33,307 nt of DNA, taken from positions 1 to 33,307 of the forward strand of contig JAQBYD010000045.1 of the NCBI GenBank assembly GCA_027623315.1, written 5' to 3'. Under the pieces are notes generated by a model. The model saw nothing but the letters and a program-made list of their open reading frames with translations. It was not told the origin of the DNA and ran no database searches. Both the position numbers and the translations under genes were made by a program. Shown in pieces: positions 25,570 to 32,409 of the stretch. This stretch comes from Verrucomicrobiota bacterium. GTDB taxonomy: Bacteria; Verrucomicrobiota; Kiritimatiellia; CAJWTS01. The number at the start of each line of letters is the position of its first letter. The first letter of the stretch is position 1.

Positions 25570-25599
25570 TTGACTACGTAGTCATGGATAGGAGATACA
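25570..25599 (+). promoter_or_regulatory. Candidate promoter with an overlapping 14-bp palindrome
   Basis: A -35-like TTGACT (25570-25575) is followed after 18 nt by GATACA (25594-25599). A perfect palindrome TGACTACGTAGTCA (25571-25584) covers the -35 box and the start of the spacer, where a dimeric repressor would block transcription. This separates control of the glycosidase-like gene from the xyl operon. The binding protein is unknown. Confidence 0.48.
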
Positions 25600-25619
25600 C
25601 TTTAAAGTGAGGTAACAGC

Positions 25620-28538
25620 ATGAAGAATGTATCGCTCGGTCTCGTGGTGGTCCTAATGGTGTCGTCTACGGAAGTTATCGCAGCCGACTACCCGTACGAA
25701 TCCTGGCGTGCGGATCTGTACGAGAACTGGAAGAGCCTGCCCGAACCGCCGGTGACGCCTTACGACGGGCCCTTTGGTGGTGGCGCCCGCGCTTACTCGG
25801 ACCAGAACTCGGCCTACATGAGCGCTAACAAGGACAAGATGACGCCCGAGCAGTACGCCAACATGGCGGCCATGCACGACTACAGGCATACGGCCAAGAA
25901 CGGCGTCTATGATTCGAATCTGGATCCACGACCGATCAATCAGGAGTATGAGAAGGCGGTCTTCGAGGATTGGGATCGCATGGGCTACAACTGCGCCTAC
26001 AAAGGTGGGTCTTTCACTTTCATGGTCGGCAGCTTCCTCAAAGAGAACGGCATGCTGGGCGCTATCGACCAGACGCTGTGGGGCCAGAACACGCCCGGCG
26101 CGATGCAGTTCGACGGTAAGGCCGAAGGCCCGAAGCAACGTGAGGCCTGCGGCAGCTTCTTCGAAGAGAAGAACTTCCAGGCCGGTGTCGATACGATATT
26201 CGGCATGGGCTATCACTACGGGCATCACCTCTTTACCGTCGGCGATCACCGCCTGACCTGCTCATGGGACGAGGTCGGACTGCGCACGCGCGCGCAGATG
26301 GATTATCGCGACCCGATGCGCGCGGAATTCCGCAAGTTTCTGAAAGAAGTCTGGTTCGCGGACGCTGCGCCGGGCAAGGACAGCAACAACGACGGCCGGA
26401 CCTACAACGGGTTCACGGGTGAGAAGCTCGCGACCTGGGACGATGTCGAACCGTTTCACGTGTCCCTGAGCTGGGCGATGCCGGCCTGGGACAAAGAGGG
26501 GCAGATCTTCTCGGCGATGCCGGAGGTGGATAAGAAACTCTACGACGAGCCGGCCCGCTACAAGCTGCTGGTCGATTTCCACCGCTACTGGACCTACGAG
26601 TTCTTTCGCCGGATCAACGAAGCGGCCACGGAACGGATGAATTCGAAGGGCAAAGCGGGTCGCGTTTCCTGCTATGCGTTCACGCAGCATTTCCAGATCT
26701 GGCCCGGCGCGAACCAGCGGCACGGCAATAGCTTCTACTGGTACCACCGCTTGAGCCCGGTCGTGAATGTAGAGCACATGTGGGCGGATTCACCGACGAT
26801 GAATCTGAATTATGCGATCACCGATCGCCTCGCACCGAAGTTCAAGAACGCCACGATGGGCTGGATCTGGTTCTACTTCGGACAGGAAGGGCACGACATG
26901 TACAATGGTCCACACGATATGGACCGCGCCATGGCCCGCTTGATTGGCCACAATGTAGACGGTACCCATCACTGGCTCTACAGTCCCCGCTACCGCAGTC
27001 GCGACCAGAAACAGCGTCTGCAGATCGCCTACTGGCAGAACTTCCTCAAGACCCACTATGCGAACTACCTCGCAAAATCCGAGCCCGTGACACCGCAGGT
27101 CGCGCTGCTGATGCCGGATACGACCGGCATGTTCTACCGCTACTTCATGTATTCCAAACAGGGGTTCGCCTGGATGGCGGAGGCGTTTCAGAATCTGCAG
27201 CACGCCTACAATATCATCACCGAGGAAGAGCTCGAACTGCACCAGGGCGTGCTGGATGACTATAAGGTGCTCTACGTGACGGGCAGCGAATGGTCGTCGG
27301 CAACGATACGAAAGAGGGTCACCGACTTCATCGCCAAGGGCGGCGTTGTCTATGCGGACGTGGACAGCCTGACCCTCGATCTCACGAGCGGGAAACGCAT
27401 CGACTTCCTGGAGAAGCACTTCGGCACGAAGATCGAGGTTAAGTACAAGAACGCTTTCTTCCCCAGCGCGCAGACAGCCGAGGAGGCAATGTGGGCGCTC
27501 CCTCTTGATAAATGGGGCGGCCCCTACAAGTTGCAGGGGCATCGGGTGCATGCCCTTGATGATCCGCGAGCGTGGGCCAAACTCTACAAGCGCACGGAAC
27601 AGAAGTTTCTGCTCAACGCGGACGGTACGCCCAAGCGACCGATCCCCGACAACCAGGGCATGACGGGCGGCAAGCCGGTGCGCGACCCGTCTTGGAAGAT
27701 GATTCGCGACAAGGACGGCAACCTGGTGCGCGACGAAGAGATCTGGAAGGGATTGGACGCGGACATGGCCGCGATGCCAAAAGAGGCGCGCGGTCTCAAG
27801 CAGGCCCCCATCGATATGCGCACGCCGCCACAGATCACCTACGCGAACGGCCTGATCGGCACAAGCTGGAGCGAGGTCGACGTGGCCAAACCGGTCAACG
27901 GAGGTAAGGCGATCGCCACCTGGGACGGCAAGGTCGTCGGCATCGAGACCGAGAACACGATTTGGATGGGCACACGCGAAGGCATGAACATTCACGCCAT
28001 CTCGTCGCGCATGAGCGCGCATCGCGGCACGGAGCCCTGCAACCCGTTCCCGGCGAAGATTCCGGAGCTCTACGAGTCGCATCGTCCCTACGCGGAGGCC
28101 GTGGGCTATGCCGCGGACAAGGCGGGCGTGACCCGCGCCGTGACCCTGATGAACGGCGACACCTTGCCCATGAACCTCGAAGTGCTTCCACGCACGGCGA
28201 CCGACGGCACGATGATGGTCACCGTGATCAACCACGACAAGACCGATGCGGAGTACGACGTCACCGTGGACACGGCCTACGTCAAGACGGACATGCAGGC
28301 CTGGGACATGCTGAACGAAGCCGTCATCGAGAAGGATAGCGACGGGCAGTTCAAGCTCAAGGTCCCGAGCTGGGGCGTTTCGGTTTTCATGCTCGGCACC
28401 GAGAAGGCACTCAAGCCGATCCAGGCAGCGCAGAAGAAGCTGAACCAGAAAGATCTAGGCGTACCCGAGTACTTCGTGAAGCGCCCCGAGTTGAACGAAT
28501 TCGAGTGGGGCACGCCGGTGCCGGCGGCCGGGAAGTGA
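25620..28538 (+). CDS. Large secreted glycoside-hydrolase-like protein (clan A/GH42-type layout)
   Basis: The 972-residue protein has a Shine-Dalgarno sequence (GAGG, 7 nt upstream) and a signal peptide (about 1-22, ending VIAA-DYP). The N-terminal half (about 60-480) is rich in Trp, Tyr and acidic residues, with features such as GDHRLTCSWDEVG and QGHDMY-like strands, compatible with a TIM-barrel hydrolase. Residues about 489-610 (VALLMPDTTGMFYRYF, then YKVLYVTGSEWS and FIAKGGVVYADVD) look like the class-I-amidotransferase-like trimerisation domain of GH42 beta-galactosidases. The C-terminal part (about 850-945) is a beta sandwich. Catalytic acids could not be assigned. Location next to a sugar importer supports polysaccharide use, but the substrate is unknown and the family may be undescribed. 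Confidence 0.62.
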   Translation: MKNVSLGLVVVLMVSSTEVIAADYPYESWRADLYENWKSLPEPPVTPYDGPFGGGARAYSDQNSAYMSANKDKMTPEQYANMAAMHDYRHTAKNGVYDSNLDPRPINQEYEKAVFEDWDRMGYNCAYKGGSFTFMVGSFLKENGMLGAIDQTLWGQNTPGAMQFDGKAEGPKQREACGSFFEEKNFQAGVDTIFGMGYHYGHHLFTVGDHRLTCSWDEVGLRTRAQMDYRDPMRAEFRKFLKEVWFADAAPGKDSNNDGRTYNGFTGEKLATWDDVEPFHVSLSWAMPAWDKEGQIFSAMPEVDKKLYDEPARYKLLVDFHRYWTYEFFRRINEAATERMNSKGKAGRVSCYAFTQHFQIWPGANQRHGNSFYWYHRLSPVVNVEHMWADSPTMNLNYAITDRLAPKFKNATMGWIWFYFGQEGHDMYNGPHDMDRAMARLIGHNVDGTHHWLYSPRYRSRDQKQRLQIAYWQNFLKTHYANYLAKSEPVTPQVALLMPDTTGMFYRYFMYSKQGFAWMAEAFQNLQHAYNIITEEELELHQGVLDDYKVLYVTGSEWSSATIRKRVTDFIAKGGVVYADVDSLTLDLTSGKRIDFLEKHFGTKIEVKYKNAFFPSAQTAEEAMWALPLDKWGGPYKLQGHRVHALDDPRAWAKLYKRTEQKFLLNADGTPKRPIPDNQGMTGGKPVRDPSWKMIRDKDGNLVRDEEIWKGLDADMAAMPKEARGLKQAPIDMRTPPQITYANGLIGTSWSEVDVAKPVNGGKAIATWDGKVVGIETENTIWMGTREGMNIHAISSRMSAHRGTEPCNPFPAKIPELYESHRPYAEAVGYAADKAGVTRAVTLMNGDTLPMNLEVLPRTATDGTMMVTVINHDKTDAEYDVTVDTAYVKTDMQAWDMLNEAVIEKDSDGQFKLKVPSWGVSVFMLGTEKALKPIQAAQKKLNQKDLGVPEYFVKRPELNEFEWGTPVPAAGK

Positions 28539-28591
28539 CACACACGGCCTGACTACTCGGGGCGTCCGCAGGTGAATGTGGCGTATGATTT

Positions 28592-28639
28592 TGAGTAGCC
28601 TTCGGAGTAGTGATTAGTAGTTTAGTGAGTAGTGGGAAG
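28592..28639. repeat. Degenerate TGAGTAG heptamer repeat
   Basis: Units include TGAGTAG (28592-28598), then from 28604 GGAGTAG, TGATTAG, an 8-nt TAGTTTAG, TGAGTAG and TGGGAAG. The period is 7 nt with one slip. The same consensus appears on the opposite strand at 10030-10057 and 32231-32265. Confidence 0.6.
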
Positions 28640-28677
28640 TAATTCGGTCCCGTCCTGAAATAGGTTGTCACGTAGCG

Positions 28678-28730
28678 CCCCGCTCCCTCTGCGCGTGCGG
28701 GGTTCCTCCTACGCGCAGCGCTTCGGAGGA
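28678..28730. repeat. REP-like pair of hairpins
   Basis: Two adjacent inverted repeats occur: CCCCGC (28678-28683) with GCGGGG (28697-28702), and TCCTCC (28704-28709) with GGAGGA (28725-28730). The second encloses GCGCAGCGC. The 3' flank ends ACAAGGAGGG. Paired hairpins of this style are usual for REP/BIME-type intergenic elements. Copy number elsewhere cannot be judged from one window. Confidence 0.42.
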
Positions 28731-28938
28731 CAAGGAGGGCACCCCGTCTCCATGGCTTCGACCGGGGACACTGATCGACTTGTATGCTCATAGAACTATT
28801 CATCCATCATCGAACACTGGAGACGGCGTGCCCCCACGCCGCTTTGGTTGACGCTTTGGGTGTAGGGACAGCCAGTCTAGGTGTGACAACCGGACACCAG
28901 GACGAGACCGTGAGAAGCGAGTGGGCGGAAATCGGACA

Positions 28939-29166
28939 CTACCAGATGACATTCGAGTAGAAATCGGCGATATGCGAATCCTTGGTAATCAGCGGGAGGT
29001 CGTGGCGCGTGGCCGTCGCGACGATCGTGCGATCGGCGGGGTCGCGATGGCTCTAATCGAGATCGATGTTCTCGATCCAGATCTGATCATCGACCGGGAT
29101 GATTTCGATCAGTCCCGTCGACTTCACGCGTTGCACGAAGTCACGTGCCGTCGTCCCGATATCCCA
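28939..29166 (-). pseudogene. Broken PIN-domain (VapC) toxin gene
   Basis: Read on the minus strand, the frame gives WDIGTTARDFVQRVKSTGL, a central part ending VDDQIWIENIDLD, then an in-frame amber TAG (29053-29055). It continues without shift into SHRDPADRTIVATATRHDLP and LITKDSHIADFYSNVIW before the natural stop. HRDPADRxIVATA and LITKD are hallmark VapC sequences, so one nonsense mutation (probably Trp to stop) split it. The first 50 or so residues, including the first catalytic Asp, are missing, so it is dead twice over. Upstream on the same strand lies an antitoxin-like scrap. Confidence 0.75.
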
Positions 29167-29169
29167 TCG

Positions 29170-29273
29170 TCCTGGGTGGATTCCAGAAAATCGCCACGCA
29201 ACTTCACTTTGCCGCGCAGATCGGCGAAGGCCTCTTCCGTGGAGAGCGCCGTCGTATCCACGCGGGTCACTTT
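29170..29273 (-). pseudogene. Antitoxin-like remnant upstream of the broken PIN gene
   Basis: The frame reads KVTRVDTTALSTEEAFADLR followed by GKVKLRGDFLEST and then runs out of phase with the PIN fragment. Its position directly before a VapC remnant, and its short charged helical sequence, suggest the C-terminal part of the partner antitoxin, joined to the toxin by a deletion. The antitoxin family could not be named. Confidence 0.4.
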
Positions 29274-29274
29274 C

Positions 29275-29463
29275 AGAGAGGGCACCACGTTCGGCAAGGG
29301 GCGCATTGCGCATCTGCCGGACCAGACCATCCTGCGTGACGGTGAGCCCCAGGTTATGATGTTGCCCATTGCTTACAACGATCCGCCGGGTACATGGGGG
29401 CTGACTGCAACGGATTTGTTTACGGAAGAGACGCGGCAGGTGACGACCATTGTGGTGCGGTGA
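29275..29463 (+). pseudogene. C-terminal beta-domain remnant of a secreted protein
   Basis: The last 60 codons of a plus-strand frame read like the end of an extracellular beta sandwich: ILRDGEPQVMMLPIAYNDPP, then GTWGLTATDLFTEETRQVTT and IVVR before the stop. The pattern NDPPGxWxLxAxDxxTxxT is typical of C-terminal Ig-like domains in large bacterial hydrolases. Upstream codons of the same frame only shadow the minus-strand toxin remnants, so the parent gene has lost its 5' part near 29275. Confidence 0.45.
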
Positions 29464-29470
29464 AGCGGAA

Positions 29471-29499
29471 TTGACAACCATCGCAAGCCCGGTTATAGT
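29471..29499 (+). promoter_or_regulatory. Near-consensus sigma-70 promoter of the Phd/PIN module
   Basis: TTGACA (29471-29476, perfect) and TATAGT (29494-29499, five of six) are separated by exactly 17 nt. It is the best promoter match in the window and drives the intact toxin-antitoxin pair that follows. Confidence 0.8.
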
Positions 29500-29524
29500 G
29501 AACTTGAAGTTTAAGTGGAACTTC
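29500..29524. promoter_or_regulatory. Clustered GAACTT/GAAGTT half-sites, candidate antitoxin operator
   Basis: GAACTT (29500-29505), GAAGTT (29506-29511) and GAACTTC (29518-29524) form overlapping inverted repeats directly at the predicted transcription start. Phd/YefM antitoxins usually bind such short dyads to repress their own promoter. Confidence 0.55.
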
Positions 29525-29541
29525 AGAGCGGGATGGAGCTG

Positions 29542-29781
29542 ATGAAGACGATTACGATGCTGGAGTTTCGCAGGAACGCGCAAGCGATTATCAAGAGGGC
29601 GATCGGCGGAGAGCGGATGCTGCTGACCTACCGCGGCAAACCCGTGGTCCGACTTGAGCCCGTTGTGGATGATAAGAGTGCAACGGCGGACGATCCGTTC
29701 TATGCGCTTGGTGACCTCGCCGCGAAGGGCGGTCGCAGCCTGACGAACACGCAGATTGACAAGATCGTGTATGAAGACTGA
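29542..29781 (+). CDS. Phd/YefM-family antitoxin
   Basis: The 79-residue product MKTITMLEFRRNAQ... continues with AIIKRAIGGERMLLTYRGKP and VVRLEPV, the standard Phd/YefM DNA-binding N-terminus. A C-terminal toxin-binding tail includes DDPFYALGDLAAKGGRSLTN. The ATG at 29542 gives the usual family N-terminus. An in-frame ATG three codons earlier (29533) is possible. The gene ends inside the toxin gene with an 11-nt overlap. Autoregulation through the GAACTT repeats is likely. Confidence 0.88.
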   Translation: MKTITMLEFRRNAQAIIKRAIGGERMLLTYRGKPVVRLEPVVDDKSATADDPFYALGDLAAKGGRSLTNTQIDKIVYED

Positions 29782-30184
29782 CGCATTTGTCGATACGAGC
29801 GGCTTTTACGCGCTGCTCGTGAGCAAGGACGATGGTCACGCCCGTGCTGCGGCAATTCTTCGCGAGGCGGCGAAGCGACGTTCCGGATTTGTCACGACGG
29901 ACTATGTTCTCGACGAATCCGCGACATTGCTTCGAGCTCGTGGGTACGGGCATCTCGTGGATCAGGTTTTTGATATCGTCTTCGGTTCTACCGCCTGTCG
30001 GCTTGTATGGATGGATCCTGCGCAATTTGCGAGAACGCGGCGATTCTTCACGAAGCACGATGATCACGATTGGTCGTTCACGGATTGTTTCAGCTTCCAG
30101 GTCATGAAGGAACTTCGGCTCACGAAGGCGCTCACAAAGGACGCGCATTTCAGGGAGGCGGGCTATGAGCCACTCCTTGTGTAG
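29771..30184 (+). CDS. PIN-domain (VapC-type) ribonuclease toxin
   Basis: The 137-residue protein shows the four PIN acidic positions: D8 in AFVDTSGFYALL, E49 in YVLDESATLLRARG, D105 in WSFTDCFSF and D124 in LTKDAHFREAGYEPLL. It should be a Mg2+-dependent endoribonuclease inhibited by the co-expressed Phd-type antitoxin. The start at 29771 lies inside the antitoxin reading frame, giving an 11-nt overlap, the same overlap length as in the AbiE pair. The gene looks complete, unlike the two broken PIN genes nearby. Confidence 0.9.
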   Translation: MKTDAFVDTSGFYALLVSKDDGHARAAAILREAAKRRSGFVTTDYVLDESATLLRARGYGHLVDQVFDIVFGSTACRLVWMDPAQFARTRRFFTKHDDHDWSFTDCFSFQVMKELRLTKALTKDAHFREAGYEPLLV

Positions 30185-30281
30185 CCAGGCGCTCGTTCTC
30201 CTCCTGGACCGGCAATGCCGCTCTTCTATGGAGACAAAGTCCTGTCGACATAGTCCCCAGGTTGGGACACGTGATCTGTCA

Positions 30282-30323
30282 CTGAAACCTGAAACCCCAT
30301 ACCTGACGCCTGGAGACTGACCA
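30282..30323 (+). repeat. Six-unit heptamer repeat forming the leader of the ThuA-like gene
   Basis: The units CTGAAAC, CTGAAAC, CCCATAC, CTGACGC, CTGGAGA and CTGACCA run up to the start codon, and the A of the ATG is the last base. The fifth unit supplies the Shine-Dalgarno sequence GGAG. Units vary but the 7-nt phase is kept throughout. Confidence 0.6.
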
Positions 30324-30991
30324 TGCTGAAACTACTGATGCTTCGCCACTCAGCCGGCTACGAACACAGCTACCTGCCCAACGCAGAAGTAGCCATCAAA
30401 GATATTGGGCGCGAGTCCGGCCTTTACGAGGCACATACGACGCACGGTTGCGCGAGTATCACGGCCGAGAACCTGGCCAACTACGACATCGTGGCCTTCG
30501 CCACGACCGGAGAACTTCCGCTGGACGATGCACAGAAGCAGGCCCTGCTGGACTTCGTGCGCGGCGGCAAGTCGTTCTTCGGAATCCACAACGCCACAGA
30601 CACTTGTTACGAATGGCCGGAGTATGGAGCCATGCTCGGCGCTTATTTCAATGGCCACCCGTGGCACCAGGAGGTCGTGGTCAATGTTGAAGACACGGAC
30701 CATGTCGCCGTGCGGCACCTCGGAGCATCGTTCAAGGTAACGGACGAGATCTACACCATGAAGGACTTCGACCGGTCGAAGACGCATGTCTTCATGAGCA
30801 TCGAGAATAGCTCCGTTGACGTGGAGAAGAGCACGCGTGAGGATCGTGATCATGCGCTGGGTTGGTGCCATGCTTACGGCGAGGGTCGCGTGATCTATTC
30901 CGGACTGGGCCATCCGGACGAGCTGTGGTCCGAGTCCTGGTTCCGCGATCACATCCTGGGCTGCATCAAGTGGGCGGGGCGGATTGAGTAG
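30323..30991 (+). CDS. ThuA-like (trehalose utilisation family) protein
   Basis: The 222-residue soluble protein has the ThuA/class-I-amidotransferase-like fold. It includes a strand/turn LLMLRHSAGYEHSYLP, then YDIVAFATTGELPLDDAQKQ, LLDFVRGGKSFFGIHNATDT, GHPWHQEVVVNVEDTDHVAV, and near the end GWCHAYGEGRVIYSGLGHPD. The GIHNATDT and GRVIYSGLGH motifs are strong family marks. ThuA proteins take part in disaccharide oxidation pathways, but many relatives have no assigned reaction. GGAG lies 7 nt before the ATG. The gene is tail to tail with a dehydrogenase remnant 4 nt away. Confidence 0.9.
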   Translation: MLKLLMLRHSAGYEHSYLPNAEVAIKDIGRESGLYEAHTTHGCASITAENLANYDIVAFATTGELPLDDAQKQALLDFVRGGKSFFGIHNATDTCYEWPEYGAMLGAYFNGHPWHQEVVVNVEDTDHVAVRHLGASFKVTDEIYTMKDFDRSKTHVFMSIENSSVDVEKSTREDRDHALGWCHAYGEGRVIYSGLGHPDELWSESWFRDHILGCIKWAGRIE

Positions 30992-30995
30992 CCGT

Positions 30996-31097
30996 TCAAG
31001 AGAGCTTGCAGGTCAAGCCGCCATCCACCACCAGGTTGGTGCCGGTGATGTAGCGTGCCTCGTCGCTGGCGAGAAGGGGCCGTGCTACGGAGAGTAA
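30996..31097 (-). pseudogene. C-terminal remnant of a short-chain dehydrogenase (SDR)
   Basis: A 33-codon minus-strand frame reads LLSVARPLLASDEARYITG followed by TNLVVDGGLTCKLS and a stop. The segment LASDEARYITGTxLVVDGG is the highly conserved end of classical SDR enzymes such as 3-oxoacyl-ACP reductase relatives. Nothing resembling the Rossmann fold or the YxxxK site lies upstream, so over 200 codons have been lost. Confidence 0.8.
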
Positions 31098-31142
31098 GCG
31101 GAAGCCGGGGTCGCATATCCGCCTTCCGTCCGGGTCGCCGAT

Positions 31143-31247
31143 TCACCAGGCTGTCTCTATCGACGGACACTCCGCGAGCGACCCATCCCGGGTGAGCAGC
31201 AGGCAGCTCTCCTGGTGTATGGCGTGGCTGTCGAGGAGTAGTCTCAA
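31143..31247 (-). pseudogene. VapC gene with its centre deleted
   Basis: The frame starts at TTG, overlapping the antitoxin stop (TTGA), and encodes only 34 residues: RLLLDSHAI joined to HQESCLLLTRDGSLAECPSI and ETAW. The first part is the start of a PIN toxin (xLLLDTHA) and the second is its very end (DCLLLTRDGxLAxYPSIxTxW). About 80 to 90 residues between them, with two or more catalytic acids, are gone without breaking the frame. The product cannot be an active nuclease. Confidence 0.72.
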
Positions 31248-31444
31248 ACGGAAGGCTTCCAATCTGACTCGGAGGTGGTGCTGTCCGCGATCGAGTCATC
31301 GCATGCGGTAACGACTCCCTCCAGAGAGCCTAGGATTTTCGTTCCGTCCGGTTGCTCTGCAGTGATGCGAAGATTCCCTTCGCGAGTCTCCACGACGACC
31401 TCCGCTCCGCTTCGAGCGCGCTACTCATTCGGCAGAAAAGGGAT
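31244..31444 (-). pseudogene. Truncated AbrB-type (VapB) antitoxin remnant
   Basis: The frame reads SIPFLPNE, an in-frame TAG (31421-31423), then RARSGAEVVVETREGNLRIT and AEQPDGTKILGSLEG, ending KPSV. The pattern LPxxxRxRxxSGAEVxVExREGxLRI is that of SpoVT/AbrB-type antitoxins. The N-terminus is cut off next to the stop of the RraA-family gene and a nonsense codon interrupts the DNA-binding part. Its stop overlaps the start of the collapsed toxin gene, so this was a VapBC operon. Confidence 0.62.
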
Positions 31445-31445
31445 G

Positions 31446-32168
31446 CTACTTCAATTCGTCGCCAAGTGCTGAGATCATGCTCTTGAATTCCGCCAGGGCA
31501 TCCCGGTATTCGGCCGCAGTGGTCTCGCCGCCTTTGAGATGCTCCAGGATAACCTGCTCCGCCTCGACGAGGCGCGCGCAGGCCTTGGCGACGTCGCAGG
31601 CGATGTCCAGTGGAATGGTTGTCACGCCGTTGCAATCGCCGTGCAGGAGATCCCCGGGACGGATGGTGAGACCGCCGACCTGCACGGGATCCCCGATCGT
31701 GGGAAAGTGACAGTAACCGTGCGCGCAGATGGTGCCGTTGGTAAAGGCGGGAAACCCAATCGCACGGACCTGTTCCAGGTCGCGTCCGGTGCCACTCGTG
31801 ATCAACCCCGCCGCGCCGAAGCTCTGGTAGGTCGTGCACATCACCTCCCCGAACGTCGCCGCCGCGCTGGGCTCGTCCAGATCCTGGAAGACAACAACGG
31901 CCGGCCCCGGTAGTTGACCAAACGATTCGATCTGAGCATCGATGCTCGAGTAGGCGTCGCCCTGCGCGGGCGTCGAGGAACGAAACGTCGCCGTCGACGC
32001 AAACCCCACCATTGGCGGAAACTCAGGGAAACACGCCTGGATTCGCTGGTCCATGTATCCACTGGTGCGCGGACGTACGTCGAACAGCTCGAGCGCGTTG
32101 CATACCGTCGGCGTGTCGACCTTGCGCAACAGGTCCAGTGTCTCAGTCGAAAGGGCTGTCTCGCTCAT
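31446..32168 (-). CDS. RraA/HMG-aldolase-family protein
   Basis: The 240-residue protein matches the RraA-like family (once labelled demethylmenaquinone methyltransferase). It has [12 protein letters not shown] near the start, GEVM (107-110), [17 protein letters not shown] containing the substrate-binding TGRD (127-130), and [11 protein letters not shown] with the metal-site region G177-D178 near 176-186. Catalytic relatives are 4-hydroxy-4-methyl-2-oxoglutarate or oxaloacetate-type aldolase/decarboxylases, while others bind RNase E. The reaction here is not known. The start is supported by GGAG about 13 nt upstream plus AAAGAAG nearer the ATG. A period-7 repeat lies about 60 nt upstream. Confidence 0.88.
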   Translation of the reverse strand: MSETALSTETLDLLRKVDTPTVCNALELFDVRPRTSGYMDQRIQACFPEFPPMVGFASTATFRSSTPAQGDAYSSIDAQIESFGQLPGPAVVVFQDLDEPSAAATFGEVMCTTYQSFGAAGLITSGTGRDLEQVRAIGFPAFTNGTICAHGYCHFPTIGDPVQVGGLTIRPGDLLHGDCNGVTTIPLDIACDVAKACARLVEAEQVILEHLKGGETTAAEYRDALAEFKSMISALGDELK

Positions 32169-32409
32169 CGTGGTCTTCTTTCTCCACAGGCAGCGCGTGC
32201 CGTTCTACTCCCGAAGTCGATAACGACACACTGCTCACCAGTCACTTCTCACTAACCACTGCCTGCTATCCCACTTCCAGGATCCGCTCTATCTCCGGCG
32301 CCAGCCCGCGCGCCATGCTCATGGAATGATGTGGTGGTCTTGCGATGGTTGTCCGCTTGGTGAAACCATAGCAGGGGCCGGCCGAGATTGGCCAGTTTGG
32401 ACTCATTTA
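32169..32409. other. Gap between the RraA-family and FetB-like genes, with a possible 3' gene scrap
   Basis: Apart from the heptamer repeat, the minus strand has a protein-like ending SMARGLAPEIERILEVG with its stop at 32266-32268. It has no convincing upstream continuation, so it may be the last codons of a deleted gene. No promoter for the RraA-family gene could be assigned. Confidence 0.3.
32231..32265. repeat. Degenerate heptamer repeat upstream of the RraA-family gene
   Basis: Plus-strand units are CTGCTCA, CCAGTCA, CTTCTCA, CTAACCA and CTGCCTG. On the minus strand they read TGGTTAG, TGAGAAG, TGACTGG, TGAGCAG. This matches the TGANNAG theme of the repeat at 28592-28639 in inverse orientation. 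Confidence 0.58.

Larger units (their letters stand above)
28539..28938. other. Noncoding region with repeats and hairpins
   Basis: This 400-nt stretch holds heptameric repeats, two adjacent REP-like hairpins (both listed separately) and a third hairpin at 28824-28841 (CGGCGTG pairing with CACGCCG around CCCC, followed by CTTTGG). No gene is supported on either strand. It marks the start of a 3-kb zone of gene remnants. Confidence 0.5.

Noticed and set aside
26790..28235. 481-codon open frame on the minus strand opposite the glycosidase-like gene
   Set aside because: It mirrors the codon structure of the plus-strand gene, is rich in His, Arg and Val, and has no domain. The plus-strand product has a signal peptide, a ribosome binding site and recognisable domains.
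28921..29463. A single intact 180-codon plus-strand gene
   Set aside because: Its first two thirds are antisense to clear PIN toxin sequence. Only the last 60 codons are protein-like.
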